Assembly (NCBI RefSeq): GCF_039831995.1
Contig: NZ_JBDOIO010000004.1
Coordinates: forward strand, 744,001-808,000
Direction of reading: 5' to 3'
DNA: 64,000 nt
Source of the DNA: Paenibacillus pabuli
GTDB taxonomy: Bacteria > Bacillota > Bacilli > Paenibacillales > Paenibacillaceae
Both the position numbers and the translations under genes were made by a program. Numbering within the stretch: the first letter of the stretch is position 1; every line of letters begins with the position of its first letter. Below the pieces are notes generated by a model. That model was not told the origin of the DNA. It searched no databases and saw only the letters and a program-made list of their open reading frames with translations. Of the stretch, positions 18,019 through 29,458 are shown piece after piece.

Positions 18019-18801
18019 TTATTTGAATTGTACGGATTTTTTGATGTTGTCAATTTCGGCTTTGCTTGCATCATCCAAATAAGTGAAGATGAAGTTGAAT
18101 GCATAACCCTCAATAATGGTGCTGTAGTAATCTTGTGTAATGGTTGTGCCGTCACCAGCATCCATCGTGATTTGCATGACATCCATCTCTTTACCGCCGA
18201 TGGTTTCGGTTGCGATTTCTTTATAATCATAAGGGAACTGGCTGTCGACCATGAATTTCTTGGTTGCTTCCAGATAGTCTTTACCTGTGCGAATACCTTG
18301 CAGGAGACTGACTTTCTCGGCAATCGCCATAGCGGAAGGGCCAACTTCCTGACCGCCAAGCGGTAATTCGGAAGCCATCAACAAGTTCAATGTTTTGGCT
18401 TGGGACAGTTCAAGCTGTTTTTTCTTCGTATCATCGTCACCGGCGATGGCATCTGAAGAAGCACTTGTCAGCTCGTTCATTCCTGCTGCATCCTGGAACT
18501 CCCATTCCTCAGGGAATTTCAATGATACGCCGAAGTAGTCATTGGTGTAGGAACCTTTTTCCGTTGTGCCCAGTTCAACGTTTGCGGAATTGTCTTCTTC
18601 GTCCGCTGCGGCATCAGTCGTTGTTTCCTTACTTTCGGTATCCTCAGTCTTGGATGTATCCGTGTCTGTAGCGGCTGCAGTTTCTGTTTTAGTCGTGTCT
18701 TCCGTTTGAGCGTTGTTATCTGCCTTGTCACCGCAAGCGGCTGCAACAAGCATCATCATGATTAACATAGCGAATAAAGACGTTTTTTTTGTGATAGACA
18801 T
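18019..18801 (-). CDS. Lipoprotein of unknown function
   Basis: A 260-residue lipoprotein with signal peptide and lipobox LVAAAC (Cys23). An acidic, Thr/Asp/Glu-rich linker (about residues 25-75) tethers a globular domain beginning SYTNDYFGVSLKFPEEWEF. That opening resembles the PsbP-like or 'SpoVR/DUF'-style domains of secreted Bacillota lipoproteins, but I do not name a family. ATG follows CAGGAGGG. It lies downstream of the LuxR gene on the same strand, with a 115-base gap holding palindromes, so it may be regulated by that protein. Confidence 0.8.
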   Translation of the reverse strand: MSITKKTSLFAMLIMMMLVAAACGDKADNNAQTEDTTKTETAAATDTDTSKTEDTESKETTTDAAADEEDNSANVELGTTEKGSYTNDYFGVSLKFPEEWEFQDAAGMNELTSASSDAIAGDDDTKKKQLELSQAKTLNLLMASELPLGGQEVGPSAMAIAEKVSLLQGIRTGKDYLEATKKFMVDSQFPYDYKEIATETIGGKEMDVMQITMDAGDGTTITQDYYSTIIEGYAFNFIFTYLDDASKAEIDNIKKSVQFK

Positions 18802-18820
18802 AAAACCCTCCTGAAATAAA

Positions 18821-18842
18821 TGTGTGTGTGTGTTCTCTCTCT
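18821..18842. repeat. Short (TG)n(TC)n simple repeat
   Basis: Six TG units are followed by about five TC units in the 5' untranslated region of the lipoprotein gene, about 20 bases from its ribosome binding site. Confidence 0.8.
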
Positions 18843-18855
18843 GTAATGTTGCGTA

Positions 18856-18869
18856 CTACAAAATTGTAG
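18856..18869. promoter_or_regulatory. Palindrome CTACAA-AA-TTGTAG
   Basis: Six-base inverted arms with a 2-base centre, upstream of the lipoprotein gene at a promoter-like distance. It could be an operator; the regulator is unknown. Confidence 0.4.
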
Positions 18870-18890
18870 CACAAACGTTCTTCTTTACCA

Positions 18891-18908
18891 CCTATAGGAA
18901 ACTATAGG
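18891..18908. promoter_or_regulatory. Tandem CCTATAGG / CTATAGG sites
   Basis: A perfect 8-base palindrome CCTATAGG is followed after AAA by CTATAGGG. It lies between the LuxR gene end and the lipoprotein, which is a plausible regulator site. Confidence 0.4.
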
Positions 18909-18916
18909 GGGTCCCT

Positions 18917-19678
18917 CTATAAATAAGACAATCGACTCGCAATTGAAACAGCTTCCGTGCTGGATTGCACACCTAATTTGTTGAAGATCACTTTTTTGTG
19001 GTGATTCACGGTGCATTCCTTGATTTTTAGTTTCAAAGCAATGGCCTTAACGGTTAACCCTTTCGAGATCATCTCGAGGATGGTTAACTGACGCTCGGTG
19101 AACTCCAGGGAGGGTTTCTCCGGGGGAGCAGCCGACAGCAGGCTCTGGTAACTGTTCTGCATATGGGCAGGAATGAGCTTGGCAATGGCGATTAATTCAC
19201 TTTGCATATCTGCGTTAATGGTGGACACATCCAGATAACCGGAATGGTTGAGTCCTACGGACAGAGGCGTGGCGTAACAGTGCCATCGCTGAAACAGCGG
19301 GCTCTCATGCTGCTCCGGGGGCAGCAATACCGGTTCGTTCTTTTCCATCGTGGCCGATATGGCGTTGATTCCGCAGCTCTGTGCAGTGAAAACCATGCCT
19401 GGACGAATCGGTGACTGCTTCACTTCATCCTCCAGATCATGACTGTAATCCATGGCAAGCAGAACACCATCCGCGTCCGTGAGCAGAAACAGATAGGTGC
19501 TGGACAGATTCTCCCGGATATCCGAGAGACTGCGCTGGAAGGCACCGATTAGAAAATGATTGATTTTGCGCAACCTTTCCAGTCCGGTCCTGGAAATATA
19601 TTTAATATGAGACGTGCCGGATCTTGGCGCACTGATGTCAGACCAATGTTCCAGCAAGGCAGATGTACGGACAGACAT
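18917..19678 (-). CDS. LuxR-type transcriptional regulator
   Basis: A 253-residue protein. The C-terminal about 60 residues are a LuxR helix-turn-helix (TERQLTILEMISKGLTVKAI, then KECTVNHHKKVIFNKLGV). The N-terminal about 185 residues resemble the GAF-like sensor of sigma-54-activator-type proteins: TYLFLLTDADGVLLAMDYS and MVFTAQSCGINAISATMEK, the latter similar to the GTNAIG motif. No receiver aspartate is seen. ATG follows GGAGG. The downstream same-strand lipoprotein and the preceding SUFU gene (18 bases away) are possible operon partners or targets. Confidence 0.85.
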   Translation of the reverse strand: MSVRTSALLEHWSDISAPRSGTSHIKYISRTGLERLRKINHFLIGAFQRSLSDIRENLSSTYLFLLTDADGVLLAMDYSHDLEDEVKQSPIRPGMVFTAQSCGINAISATMEKNEPVLLPPEQHESPLFQRWHCYATPLSVGLNHSGYLDVSTINADMQSELIAIAKLIPAHMQNSYQSLLSAAPPEKPSLEFTERQLTILEMISKGLTVKAIALKLKIKECTVNHHKKVIFNKLGVQSSTEAVSIASRLSYL

Positions 19679-19696
19679 GGTGTTACCTCCTTACAG

Positions 19697-20764
19697 TTAA
19701 CCGATCGTTTCTACGACGTGACCTTCCTGGTCGGTAATTTCAGTTCGGGCTATTCGGATAAGCAAGCCGGGAAGGGAAGGTATCTCGAATGTCATTTCCG
19801 AAGGTTTGAGCTGAGCTGCTAGCTCGTTTACTGCCTGTTCATTCACGGTTACGGTGATTTTAGTTTCTTCCTCATGAAAAGAAGCGTTTGCCCCAGCCTC
19901 GAAGGTGATGTTTACACCTGAACCGATGAGTGATAGCGGAGCGCCTTTTGCAATACGGCTGCGCAGTATTTTCCCAATCAGTACAGCCTGTTTGGCGCCA
20001 AGCTGGAGCTCGGCGGGCACGTTTTTTTGCAGCAATCTTTTGCGGGAGGGCGTCCAAGCCAGTTGTTGTATGAACAAAAATGCCGTGCTGGAGCCTTCAA
20101 GCTCAATTCCACGCTGGACAGCCTGCTCCACCGACGGGATATCCACATAAGAGGTACGCATGAGATCCGTAACATACTTGGGCATGAATGTTTCGCACGC
20201 CTTGAGGAATCCACGTGTATTCCACGTCTGCATGGTTTCCATTTCTCGTCCGGTAATACCAACCATTTGAATGAACTCCACTGTGCCGTTGGGGGTGGAC
20301 AGCTGCTTCAGATCCGGGTCTTCAATGAAGGAAAGGGCGGTCAGCAAGGTATCCGAGCCCAGACAGATCGGTCCATTGGCATCCAGGTAGTCTCCTGCGT
20401 GGAATACGTTACCGCTATTGAAGACATACCGTCCCATATTCTGCAGCAAGTTAAGCGCCCAGGCGGGTGGTTCGTCTTCATCCTCCATTCGGGTAAGCCG
20501 AAATGTCAGTTCGAATCCATATCCACTGTGCTCCGGATCATCGGTTTCTTTGTCATACAACTCTGAGAATCCATATGTAACAAAATGCCAATGAGGCGTT
20601 GGATGTTCCACTTTATAGGCACTGATTCCATCCAGAGGGTCAGGTCCTCCGAGTGTATAAGGGATGGCGGTGCCATAATGTTTGGGTTCCTGCTCCCCGT
20701 AAAGTTCATTAAATGCTGTATCAATGGCATCCCAGCCGGCTGTGCTTGCTTCATCAGTCATCAT
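19697..20764 (-). CDS. Suppressor-of-fused (SUFU) domain protein
   Basis: About 355 residues. The N-terminal half carries the SUFU signature: HYGTAIPYTLGGPDPLDGIS, HWHFVTYGFSELYDKE, GYGFELTFRL and WALNLLQNMGRYVF, then GREMETMQTWNTRGFL. Bacterial SUFU proteins are thought to act as immunity proteins against polymorphic toxins or as general protein-binding factors. The C-terminal part (about 245-355) is less conserved and beta-rich. ATG 20764 follows AAGGAGG; a second ATG at 20761 is equally possible. It is followed 18 bases later by the LuxR gene. Confidence 0.88.
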   Translation of the reverse strand: MMTDEASTAGWDAIDTAFNELYGEQEPKHYGTAIPYTLGGPDPLDGISAYKVEHPTPHWHFVTYGFSELYDKETDDPEHSGYGFELTFRLTRMEDEDEPPAWALNLLQNMGRYVFNSGNVFHAGDYLDANGPICLGSDTLLTALSFIEDPDLKQLSTPNGTVEFIQMVGITGREMETMQTWNTRGFLKACETFMPKYVTDLMRTSYVDIPSVEQAVQRGIELEGSSTAFLFIQQLAWTPSRKRLLQKNVPAELQLGAKQAVLIGKILRSRIAKGAPLSLIGSGVNITFEAGANASFHEEETKITVTVNEQAVNELAAQLKPSEMTFEIPSLPGLLIRIARTEITDQEGHVVETIG

Positions 20765-20909
20765 GGGTTCCTCCTTCACGTTCCAATTTCCCATAAAAAC
20801 ATTTAAAATTAAGTTTACCTTGCTCAGCTATCGTTTCAAGCGGCTTAAGGCTGAATTATGTCAGATAGGACTTCGGGGTACCAAACTGCATTTCAGGGAG
20901 GTAATTTAC

Positions 20910-21203
20910 ATGAGTATGAAAGATATCTTTCTTGCCGAATTCAAACAGGAGAGTTGGGACTCATTTGTTGTAAGCTTTGCAGATCGCTTTTTGCAGGTTG
21001 ATCCGAAACTGGTGGAAAGCGCGAAACAAAAGGGAATTCCGGCAGATATAAGTCAGGTGCTTTTATGCGAAATGGGGGAGTACGCACTGGAATGGGTGAG
21101 CAAACAGGTGCCTGCTTTAGGCGACCAAAGTCCTGCAAGCTATCTGGGTCATACAGACGGCGCAAATGCATTAAGAGCAGCCATTATGCGCATGCCGCGT
21201 TGA
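20910..21203 (+). CDS. Small protein with Xre/MbcA/ParS-like C-terminus
   Basis: A 97-residue protein starting at ATG after AGGGAGG. The C-terminal half (ALEWVSKQVPALGDQSPASY followed by LGHTDGANALRAAIMRMP) resembles the toxin-binding domain of Xre/MbcA/ParS antitoxins: a Trp helix, a P..yL element, and a terminal G...aL...i.rm helix. There is no DNA-binding domain and no RES-type toxin next to it, so an antitoxin role is only a possibility. It is divergent from the SUFU gene. Confidence 0.55.
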   Translation: MSMKDIFLAEFKQESWDSFVVSFADRFLQVDPKLVESAKQKGIPADISQVLLCEMGEYALEWVSKQVPALGDQSPASYLGHTDGANALRAAIMRMPR

Positions 21204-21314
21204 AGTTCTTCTATATAAAATGGCTGTCACGTAGTGAAGTTGATTTTAAAATATAGATATGTTACGCTTACATCACGAGAGAAAAACAACAGAATAATCA
21301 ATACATCGTTTGAT

Positions 21315-21343
21315 GGATTGTTACTGCGAAGACAGGCAAAACC
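21315..21343 (+). promoter_or_regulatory. LicT/BglG-type ribonucleic antiterminator (RAT 1)
   Basis: The sequence begins GGATTGTTACTG and ends CAGGCAAAACC, the canonical RAT of the LicT/SacT family. Its 3' end overlaps the 5' arm of the following terminator, so LicT binding would prevent termination before the first GH1 gene. Confidence 0.92.
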
Positions 21344-21407
21344 TAAACTGATGGTGAAATGAAGGCTCCTTTTTTGGGCGCTATTTTACCTTGAGTTTAG
21401 GTTTTTC
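21337..21407 (+). terminator. Conditional terminator before GH1 genes
   Basis: AAAACCTAAACT pairs with AGTTTAGGTTTTT, with further pairing of GGTGAAAT / ATTTTACC inside. The 5' arm is shared with RAT 1. The rest of 21204-21552 holds only this leader. Confidence 0.88.
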
Positions 21408-21528
21408 TTGTTTTCTGGCCTGTTTTGGGTCCATGGATCAGGAACAACCTCAATAAGATCGACTGATTACCGTGTTGCTTTGCTCGAAATAGGACATTCT
21501 ATTTTTCTGACTTGTCATTACCAAATAA

Positions 21529-23010
<1,482 letters not shown>

Positions 23011-23040
23011 TCCGGGTTCGGATAGCGTGAACGCTTTTGA

Positions 23041-24504
<1,464 letters not shown>

Positions 24505-24557
24505 TAGTGGTTCTAAAGGCATGGTTGACAAGCATCTTCCTATGTCATAATTAGTCA

Positions 24558-24573
24558 CATTAACCGCTTTCAC
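24558..24573 (-). promoter_or_regulatory. Possible cre (CcpA) site
   Basis: On the minus strand, TGAAAGCGGTTAAT matches the degenerate cre pattern at 12 of 14 positions. It lies just upstream of the licT promoter, where catabolite repression of a beta-glucoside locus would be expected. Confidence 0.4.
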
Positions 24574-24580
24574 AAAAACA

Positions 24581-24609
24581 TTGTCATATAGATAATTATA
24601 TGGTAAGAT
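24581..24609 (+). promoter_or_regulatory. Probable licT promoter
   Basis: TTGTCA, 17 bases, TAAGAT, ending 24 bases before RAT 2. Confidence 0.6.
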
Positions 24610-24632
24610 GGGCCTAAGGCTAATGAATAACT

Positions 24633-24661
24633 GGATTGTTACTGTTCAATCAGGCAAAACC
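24633..24661 (+). promoter_or_regulatory. LicT-type antiterminator (RAT 2) before licT
   Basis: GGATTGTTACTG ... CAGGCAAAACC with a different central loop from RAT 1. Its 3' end overlaps the terminator arm. It places licT itself under antitermination, i.e. positive autoregulation. Confidence 0.9.
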
Positions 24662-24704
24662 AGAAGCAGGGCATGTTTCGTGACCTGCTTTGGTTTTGCC
24701 TTTT
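24652..24704 (+). terminator. Conditional terminator before licT
   Basis: GGCAAAACCA...AGCAGG pairs with CCTGCT..TGGTTTTGCC, followed by TTTT. Confidence 0.88.
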
Positions 24705-24736
24705 ACTACTTTGACGGTGCAAGGTGATGTGAAGAA

Positions 24737-25588
24737 ATGAAAATTGAGAAGGTGCTCAACAACAACGTAGTTACCGTGATTGATCCAGGCGGAAACGAAC
24801 TGGTCGTCATGGGGCGGGGAATTGCCTTCAAAAAACATGCTGGTGAATCGATAGACGAAAGTCTCGTCGAAAAAATATTCTCGTTGGAAAGCAAGGAAGT
24901 ATCGCAGAAACTGAAAACGCTTCTGTCCGATATTCCAGTTGAATATGTTGAATGCTCGGATGAAATTATTCGTTATGCGGAGACGGTGTTAGGTGAGAGA
25001 TTGCATGAGAGCATCTATATTTCACTAACGGATCATATTCACTTTGCCATTGATCGACATCGTCAAGGATTGCAGATCCGTAATGCACTGTTTTGGGAGA
25101 TCAAGCGCATGTACCGCAAGGAATATGCCATTGGACTAAAGGCACTTCAGATTATTGAAGAAACGCTGGGTGTACTGCTTCCCGAAGACGAATGCGCATT
25201 CATTGCCATGCATCTAGTCAATGCCCAGATGAACGGTGAGATGCGAGAAACCATCAGCATTACCAATATTGTCAAGGACATACTCAACATTGTAAGGCGC
25301 AGTTTTGTGATTGAACTGGATGAGGATTCGCTGAGCTATTATCGATTCTTAACCCATCTGAAGTTCTTTGCTCAACGTGTGCTGCAAGGTACAGCCATTG
25401 AAGACAAGGAAGAAGATAATCCGCTTCATGATCTGGTGAGTAAGCAGTACCCTGAAGCATATGCTTGTGCAGTCAAGATTAATGATTATACGCGCAAGAT
25501 CTATAATCGGGTCTTGTCTAAGGAAGAAATACTGTATCTGACGATTCACATTGAGCGTGTTGTCAGAAATGAACAACCAATTGAATAA
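24737..25588 (+). CDS. licT: BglG/LicT family transcriptional antiterminator
   Basis: A 283-residue RNA-binding antiterminator. Residues 1-56 are the CAT RNA-binding domain (MKIEKVLNNNVVTV). Two PRD domains follow with the regulatory histidines at positions matching B. subtilis LicT: His100 (SLTDH), His159 (AMHLVN), His207 (LTHLKF) and His271 (LTIHIERV). PTS-dependent phosphorylation of these controls binding to the RAT sites seen at 21315, 24633, 25594 and 53041. ATG follows AAGGTGATG. Confidence 0.95.
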   Translation: MKIEKVLNNNVVTVIDPGGNELVVMGRGIAFKKHAGESIDESLVEKIFSLESKEVSQKLKTLLSDIPVEYVECSDEIIRYAETVLGERLHESIYISLTDHIHFAIDRHRQGLQIRNALFWEIKRMYRKEYAIGLKALQIIEETLGVLLPEDECAFIAMHLVNAQMNGEMRETISITNIVKDILNIVRRSFVIELDEDSLSYYRFLTHLKFFAQRVLQGTAIEDKEEDNPLHDLVSKQYPEAYACAVKINDYTRKIYNRVLSKEEILYLTIHIERVVRNEQPIE

Positions 25589-25593
25589 TTTTG

Positions 25594-25621
25594 GGATTGT
25601 TACTGCTAAAAAGGCAAAACC
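25594..25621 (+). promoter_or_regulatory. LicT-type antiterminator (RAT 3) before bglP
   Basis: GGATTGTTACTG ... AAAGGCAAAACC, one base shorter in the loop than the others. It lies between licT and bglP with its own terminator. No separate promoter is evident, so it would gate read-through from licT. Confidence 0.9.
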
Positions 25622-25684
25622 TAAACGTTGAATAATGATAAGCTGAAACTGCTTTGTCATTATTCAGTGTTTAGGTTTTTTTTT
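25615..25684 (+). terminator. Conditional terminator before bglP
   Basis: AAAACCTAAAC / GTTTAGGTTTT with inner GAATAATGA / TCATTATTC pairing and a long T run. Confidence 0.9.
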
Positions 25685-25717
25685 AACCTTCATTACACAT
25701 TAAAGGAGCAAAACACA

Positions 25718-27634
25718 ATGGATAAACAACAATTGTCCAAAGATATTCTGAAATTGGTCGGTGGAGAAGAAAACATTGATCAAGTCACGCACTGTATGAC
25801 AAGACTCAGATTTAATCTGAATGACAATGGAAAAGCAGACAAAGCGACTCTTAAAAATACACCGGGCGTTATGGGTGTTATGGAAAATGGTGGTCAATTC
25901 CAGGTCATTATCGGAAACGACGTGCCTGTGGTGTATAACGCGCTTGTAGGAAACATGTCCAAATCTCCAGAGGCCAAACCATCAACTTCAACAGAAGGCG
26001 GCAAAAAGAAAAATCCGCTGAGTGCCGTATTTGACTTTATTTCAGGTGTATTCACTCCAATCCTTCCAGCCATCACTGGCGCGGGTATGATCAAAGGGAT
26101 CGTGGCCTTGCTGCTTACCTTTGGATGGATTGATGCAACAAGCTCAACATACATCATCTTGTCAGCCATCGGTGATGGAGCATTCTACTTCCTGCCAATC
26201 ATTCTCGGGATTAGTACAGCTCGCAAACTCGGTAGTAATATGTACATTGGTGCGGCCGTTGGTGCATCGGTTATGCACCCAACCATTACGGCTTTGTTAG
26301 CACCGGGTGAGAATGTATCTTTCATCGGTTTGCCGGTTGTAGCTGCAACCTATGCATCATCGGTTATTCCAATTCTGATTGCAGTCTGGCTGGCGTCTTA
26401 TGTGGAAAAGGCCATCGACAAGGTAACGCATGCTTCTCTTAAATTGATTGTTGTACCTACAGTAACTCTACTTATCATTGTTCCTGTAATGATGATTGCC
26501 GTAGGGCCATTAGGAGTTATTATCGGTAACGGCTTGACGGACGGTATTAACTGGTTGTTTAATAATGCTGGTTTGTTTGCAGGATTGCTTGTTGGTGGAG
26601 CGTTCTCACTCTTGATTATTACAGGAATGCACTATGCGCTCGTTCCAATCATGATCGGTTCCATTGCAACATTGGGATACGATTACTTGATTCCGCTCAT
26701 GATGGTTGCTAACTTTGCACAAGCAGGTAGCGCTTTGGGTGTTTCTCTGAAATCCAAAAACAAACAAATCAAGTCCTTGTCTGCATCGACTGGTGTTACG
26801 GCACTTATGGGTATTACAGAACCAGCCATGTACGGGGTCAACATGCGATTCAAGAAACCATTTGTGGCAGCACTGATTGGTGCCGCAATTAGTGGAGCGT
26901 TCATCAGTTTCTTCCAAACCAAAGCTTATGTTATGGGTGGTCTAGCAGGTCTTTCAGGGATTCCGATGATCATCGGTCCGACATTTGTATATGCTCTGAT
27001 CGGAATTGTCATTGCGGTTGTAGCTTCAGCAATTCTGACCTACATCCTCGGATTCGAAGATGTTCCAGAAGCGGTTCCAGCAGCAACGACTACAGCTTCA
27101 GCTGAGCCTGTTACACCAGTTGCAGCTGATGTAAACAGTTCCGCTTCCGCAGTATCTGCGATTGAAGAAGAAAAAGCCCAGGATCAAGAAGTATTCAGCC
27201 CGATGACAGGGGAAGTAAAACCGCTGAGCGAAGTACCAGACCCTGCATTCTCTGAAGAAATTATGGGTAAAGGTTTTGCAATTCAGCCGACTGAAGGTCG
27301 TGTGGTTTCCCCGATTAACGGAACGGTGTTCTCCTTGTCGAAGAGTGGACATGCCATTGGTCTGGTCAGCGACAACGGTGCAGAGATGCTGATCCACATC
27401 GGAATTGATACGGTGAAGCTGAAAGGCCAATTCTTCTCGCCTAAGGTTCAGGCGGGTGCAAAAGTTGCTGTGGGTGATGTATTGATGGAATTTGACCGTG
27501 AAGAAATCGAAAAAGCGGGTTATACAACCATTACACCAGTCATCGTCACAAACATGCATCAATATGAGTCGATTGTATCTGCAGGTCGTACTGCAATCAA
27601 AGAGCAAGAGCTGCTCTATACAGCCAAAGCCTAA
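25718..27634 (+). CDS. bglP: PTS beta-glucoside transporter EIIBCA
   Basis: A 638-residue permease. The EIIB domain (about 1-85) has phospho-Cys26 in DQVTHCMTRLRF. The EIIC membrane domain (about 100-450) includes GMIKGIVALLLTFGW and the GITEPAMYGVN motif. The EIIA domain (about 490-638) has phospho-His560 in MLIHIGIDTVKLKG. It imports and phosphorylates beta-glucosides and signals to LicT. ATG 25718 follows AAAGGAG. The gene is controlled by RAT 3 and closed by a terminator. Confidence 0.95.
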   Translation: MDKQQLSKDILKLVGGEENIDQVTHCMTRLRFNLNDNGKADKATLKNTPGVMGVMENGGQFQVIIGNDVPVVYNALVGNMSKSPEAKPSTSTEGGKKKNPLSAVFDFISGVFTPILPAITGAGMIKGIVALLLTFGWIDATSSTYIILSAIGDGAFYFLPIILGISTARKLGSNMYIGAAVGASVMHPTITALLAPGENVSFIGLPVVAATYASSVIPILIAVWLASYVEKAIDKVTHASLKLIVVPTVTLLIIVPVMMIAVGPLGVIIGNGLTDGINWLFNNAGLFAGLLVGGAFSLLIITGMHYALVPIMIGSIATLGYDYLIPLMMVANFAQAGSALGVSLKSKNKQIKSLSASTGVTALMGITEPAMYGVNMRFKKPFVAALIGAAISGAFISFFQTKAYVMGGLAGLSGIPMIIGPTFVYALIGIVIAVVASAILTYILGFEDVPEAVPAATTTASAEPVTPVAADVNSSASAVSAIEEEKAQDQEVFSPMTGEVKPLSEVPDPAFSEEIMGKGFAIQPTEGRVVSPINGTVFSLSKSGHAIGLVSDNGAEMLIHIGIDTVKLKGQFFSPKVQAGAKVAVGDVLMEFDREEIEKAGYTTITPVIVTNMHQYESIVSAGRTAIKEQELLYTAKA

Positions 27635-27642
27635 TCCATAAG

Positions 27643-27688
27643 AAACAGCAGAGTTTCCAACGTACTGGAGACCCTGCTGTTTTTTTTG
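27643..27688 (+). terminator. Terminator of bgl operon
   Basis: ACAGCAG / CTGCTGT with inner GTTTCCA / TGGAGAC pairing, followed by TTTTTTTT. Confidence 0.9.
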
Positions 27689-27761
27689 TTTGTAGCTACT
27701 TGTTATGTGTTCATTGAAGCGTATCCGTTACTTCCGTGGAAAGTTCCTATCTGCTGTATTT

Positions 27762-28643
27762 CTATGGAAGCATCTCCCGCACCAATTGAACGAATTGCTG
27801 GGCTGGTTTGGACAGGTAACGATGATGAAGCCAGACGAGTGCCGAACCTACGGTGGAGTTCGGGTCCAGGATCCGATATATATGAAATGATTGTTCGTGA
27901 TGAAGCTGCAGAACGGTCCCGGGCACGATGGAGTTCGCGAACCCCAGCCGGACCAGCTCTAGCAGCATGGCAACATCCGAGCATTCACCCATAATCGAAG
28001 GCTTCACCTGATGTTCACGGAACTTCTCGAGAATCAGTTCAAACATGCCGAGTCCTTCCGTGCTGGGAAGCAGGAGTGGGACTTCTGCCAACTGATCAAA
28101 GTAAGTACCGTTTTCGACCGTGGTTCCCAGGGGTTCCGAAGATATGTAGTAGAGCGGCTCCTGCGGCAGATGCAGCACTTCATAGTGTTTCGTTTTCACC
28201 GGCATGCGTACGCAGGCCAGTTCAATCAGTCCATCATCCAGCAGATGGCATAGCTGTGAGGATTCATTCTGTTGAATTTTGTAGGTCACTTGGGGATGGC
28301 TTGTACGAAACTGCTGGAGCGCCTTCGGGATCAGAGCATCGGAAATGGTATTCATGCCCAAGGATAGCTTGCCCCGGCTTCCGTAACGGAAGCTCTGCAT
28401 CTCCATAACTGCTTCCTCCATATATTTGGTCATAGTGACGGCATAGTCATAGAAGCTTCTGCCGGCTTGCGTCAATTCCATCATGCGTCCTTTGCGTTCA
28501 AATAACGCTACGCCAAGCTCTTCTTCCATCAATTTTAATTGCTGGCTGAGTGGTGGCTGGGCCATGTGCAGCCTTCGGGCAGCTGCAGTGATTTGTTTTT
28601 CTTCGGCAATAGCAATAAAGTAGCGACACTGTTTGATATCCAC
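27762..28643 (-). CDS. LysR family transcriptional regulator
   Basis: A 293-residue LysR regulator. Residues 1-60 form the winged helix (ITAAARRLHMAQPPLSQQL, LGVALFERKGRMMELTQAG) and the rest is the two-lobed substrate-binding domain. The start is GTG after GAGGG. The target is not obvious: the divergent neighbour is the ankyrin/purine permease pair, which it might control, with 180 bases between them. Confidence 0.9.
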   Translation of the reverse strand: MDIKQCRYFIAIAEEKQITAAARRLHMAQPPLSQQLKLMEEELGVALFERKGRMMELTQAGRSFYDYAVTMTKYMEEAVMEMQSFRYGSRGKLSLGMNTISDALIPKALQQFRTSHPQVTYKIQQNESSQLCHLLDDGLIELACVRMPVKTKHYEVLHLPQEPLYYISSEPLGTTVENGTYFDQLAEVPLLLPSTEGLGMFELILEKFREHQVKPSIMGECSDVAMLLELVRLGFANSIVPGTVLQLHHEQSFHIYRILDPNSTVGSALVWLHHRYLSKPAQQFVQLVREMLP

Positions 28644-28823
28644 TTGTTTTCACCCTCGTTGCAAGTATATGTATATCGTATAGTAAGCCAACAAAACATG
28701 TATTATTAATATACTATCCTCCTATGGTACCATACATTAGATTTACGCACCTAAATAGCAAAATTCGATCTCCATTGGAACGCTGATCCACAAGGTTAAC
28801 AATGAATTGGAGGATGAAATGCA

Positions 28824-29408
28824 TTGGTTAAGACAATACATGCGGCTGCTGAAGCTGGACATACAGATGAGGTGATCCGGTTCATTACACAAGGTGCCGG
28901 ATTGAATGAACGGGATGCGCTTGGGCGGACCCCGCTAATGGCTGCAGTGCATGGCAACAAGGTACAGACCGTTAGCAGTTTGATTGATGCCGGAGCGGAC
29001 ATTAACATTCAGGATAATCGATTGGATAATCCATTGTTATACGCCAGTGCGGAGGGGCTCAGGGAGATTGTTGAGATGGCCGTAGCTGCAGGGGCTGATA
29101 CCAGATTAACGAATCGTTTTGGCGGGACAGCACTGATTCCTGCTGCAGATCGGGGCCATGTGAACATTGTGGAATTCCTGCTGACTTGTACGGATGTGGA
29201 TGTGAACCATGTCAACAATCTCGGCTGGACAGCTCTGCTGGAGGCCGTCATTCTGGGAGACGGTGGTTCCAGACATCAGCAGATCGTGGCATTGCTGCTG
29301 CAATATGGTGCTGATAGAGAGATCGCTGATCGGGATGGCGTTACCCCGCTAGCTCATGCCAGACGGAATCGTTATACCGAAATGGAACGGATGTTATCGA
29401 AGGGCTGA
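28824..29408 (+). CDS. Ankyrin-repeat protein
   Basis: A 194-residue cytoplasmic protein made almost entirely of about five ankyrin repeats, e.g. DALGRTPLMAAVHGNKVQTV, NRFGGTALIPAADRGHVNIV and NNLGWTALLEAVILG. It is a protein-interaction scaffold of unknown partner. TTG 28824 follows GGAGG; an ATG at 28814 leads to an immediate stop. It is followed after 50 bases by the purine permease, probably co-transcribed. Confidence 0.88.
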   Translation: MVKTIHAAAEAGHTDEVIRFITQGAGLNERDALGRTPLMAAVHGNKVQTVSSLIDAGADINIQDNRLDNPLLYASAEGLREIVEMAVAAGADTRLTNRFGGTALIPAADRGHVNIVEFLLTCTDVDVNHVNNLGWTALLEAVILGDGGSRHQQIVALLLQYGADREIADRDGVTPLAHARRNRYTEMERMLSKG

Positions 29409-29458
29409 ATGAAGGTGCCTAATTCTATATTGAGGCGCGAAAGGACAATAACAAAATC

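Noticed and set aside
21255..21275. cre-like ATGTTACGCTTACAT before the GH1 genes
   Set aside because: It is one base short of the cre spacing and has a mismatch in the core, so it is not supported as a CcpA site.
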